Shown: one piece after another, positions 54,402 through 55,010 of the stretch
How positions within the stretch are numbered: the first letter of the stretch is position 1
Layout: every line of letters starts with the position of its first letter
From: Pseudomonas taeanensis MS-3
GTDB taxonomy: Bacteria > Pseudomonadota > Gammaproteobacteria > Pseudomonadales > Pseudomonadaceae
Reading direction: 5' to 3'
NCBI RefSeq assembly: GCF_000498575.2
Contig: NZ_AWSQ01000001.1
Location: 1,737,149-1,792,158, forward strand
Length of the DNA stretch: 55,010 bases
Program-made: the position numbers and the translations under genes
The notes under the pieces: model-generated
The model's input: the letters and a program-made list of their open reading frames with translations, nothing else
Database searches by the model: none
Told to the model about the DNA's origin: nothing

Positions 54402-55010
54402 TCCTGGTCCGGTCTTGCAGCCCCTTCGGTGCTGGGGCTGCGCTTGCGTTTGCTGCCGCTGCGCTTACGCTTGCGCGGCGCGCCAGGACCGTCGTCTTTA
54501 CTGCTGAGGTCGCGAATCATGCCGCGTCGTTCGCTGTCGCTGGCGTCCTGATAGTCCGTCCACCAGTCGCCGAGGCCGTCGGTCTGCTCGCCCGCGCTTT
54601 CGCGCAGGAGGAGGAAGTCATAGCCGGCGCGGAAGCGGGAATTGTCCAGAAGCATGTCGGCGCGTTTGCCACTGCGGCGCGGCAGACGCTCTTGCATGTC
54701 CCATATTTCACGGATAGGCAGAGTGAAGCGTTTTGGCACGGCGATGCGTTGGCATTGCTCGGCGATCAGCTCGTGGGCGGCTTCCTGCATTGCCGGAATC
54801 GGCGGCATGCCGCGCTCTTGCAGCAACAATACCCGGGCTGGCAGCGCCGGCCAGAGCAGAGCGGCGAAGAGGAAGGCCGGGGTCACGGTTTTGCCCTGCT
54901 GGATGCGCAGATCGGTATTGGCCAGGGCATTGCGGATCAACTGGTCGGTGTAGTCAGGGTTCTGCTTGAGCGCAGCGGCACTGGCGGGGAACAGTTGGCC
55001 GAACAAGCCG
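54398..55010 (-). CDS. pcnB: poly(A) polymerase I, C-terminal part (cut by window edge)
   Basis: The C-terminal 203 or so residues of PcnB, which adds 3' poly(A) tails that promote RNA decay. Only the RNA-binding end is present; the nucleotidyltransferase head lies beyond the window. Identification rests on GLFGQLFPASAAALKQNP, ALLWPALPARVLLL, the FTLPIREIWDMQERLPRRSGKRA region and the strongly basic tail (PRKRKRSGSKRKRSPS). The reading frame is open to the window edge, so no start is given. It overlaps folK by 4 bases, the usual pcnB-folK pair. Confidence 0.93.
   Translation of the reverse strand, partial: GLFGQLFPASAAALKQNPDYTDQLIRNALANTDLRIQQGKTVTPAFLFAALLWPALPARVLLLQERGMPPIPAMQEAAHELIAEQCQRIAVPKRFTLPIREIWDMQERLPRRSGKRADMLLDNSRFRAGYDFLLLRESAGEQTDGLGDWWTDYQDASDSERRGMIRDLSSKDDGPGAPRKRKRSGSKRKRSPSTEGAARPDQE

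Overview
The window is GC-rich chromosomal DNA from a gammaproteobacterium of the genus Pseudomonas in the broad sense. The evidence is gene order and protein sequence. The run pcnB-folK-panBCD-pgi-acs, then pnp-rpsO-truB-rbfA-infB-nusA-rimP-tRNA-secG-tpiA-glmM-folP-ftsH-rlmE-yhbY-greA-carBA-dapB-dnaJ-dnaK-grpE-recN-fur-bamE-rnfH-ratA-smpB-lldR/lldPD-dld matches, from memory, one continuous block of the P. aeruginosa chromosome. No prophage, CRISPR array, defence island, transposase gene or plasmid function was found, so this is a housekeeping region. The novelty lies in small-scale features rather than in a whole new system.

Layout. (1) 1-7.5 kb: a small secreted protein, then the lactate-utilisation operon lldP-lldD-dld on the minus strand, divergent from its repressor gene lldR, with a palindromic operator between them. 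(2) 7.5-11.5 kb: smpB, a sodium-dependent transporter, ratA-rnfH, bamE and fur. (3) 11.5-18.1 kb: SOS-type recN divergent from the heat-shock genes grpE-dnaK-dnaJ, then dapB. (4) 18.1-23.6 kb: carA-carB-greA plus a membrane protein, preceded by an attenuator-like leader. (5) 23.6-30.2 kb: yhbY divergent from rlmE-ftsH-folP-glmM-tpiA-secG. (6) 30.2-39.3 kb: tRNA-Leu(GAG), initiator tRNA-fMet and the transcription/translation operon rimP-nusA-infB-rbfA-truB-rpsO-pnp. (7) 39.3-46.0 kb, the most variable part: BON-domain and CsbD stress genes behind a probable sigma-54/IHF promoter, three tandem DUF2845 paralogues, an AsmA-like DUF748 protein, an RNA methyltransferase and a miniature inverted-repeat element. 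(8) 46.0-55.0 kb, minus strand: thiolase, acetyl-CoA synthetase, pgi, panB-panC-panD, folK and the 3' part of pcnB.

How the genes work together. The lactate genes import and oxidise both lactate isomers to pyruvate. acs and the thiolase handle acetate and acetyl-CoA. panBCD supplies pantothenate for CoA. carAB supplies carbamoyl phosphate to arginine and pyrimidine synthesis. The chaperone set, FtsH, SmpB and PNPase form a protein- and RNA-quality-control group under heat-shock, SOS and autogenous control signals.

Most notable observations: panD lacks one base exactly at the Gly24-Ser25 self-processing site; a 263-bp MITE has perfect 14-bp ends and TTAG flanks; the carA leader has mutually exclusive hairpins and a 33-codon ORF that runs through the terminator into carA; an orphan tRNA/tmRNA-like 3' end lies between rpsO and pnp; and exact IHF and sigma-54 motifs stand in front of the BON/CsbD pair.
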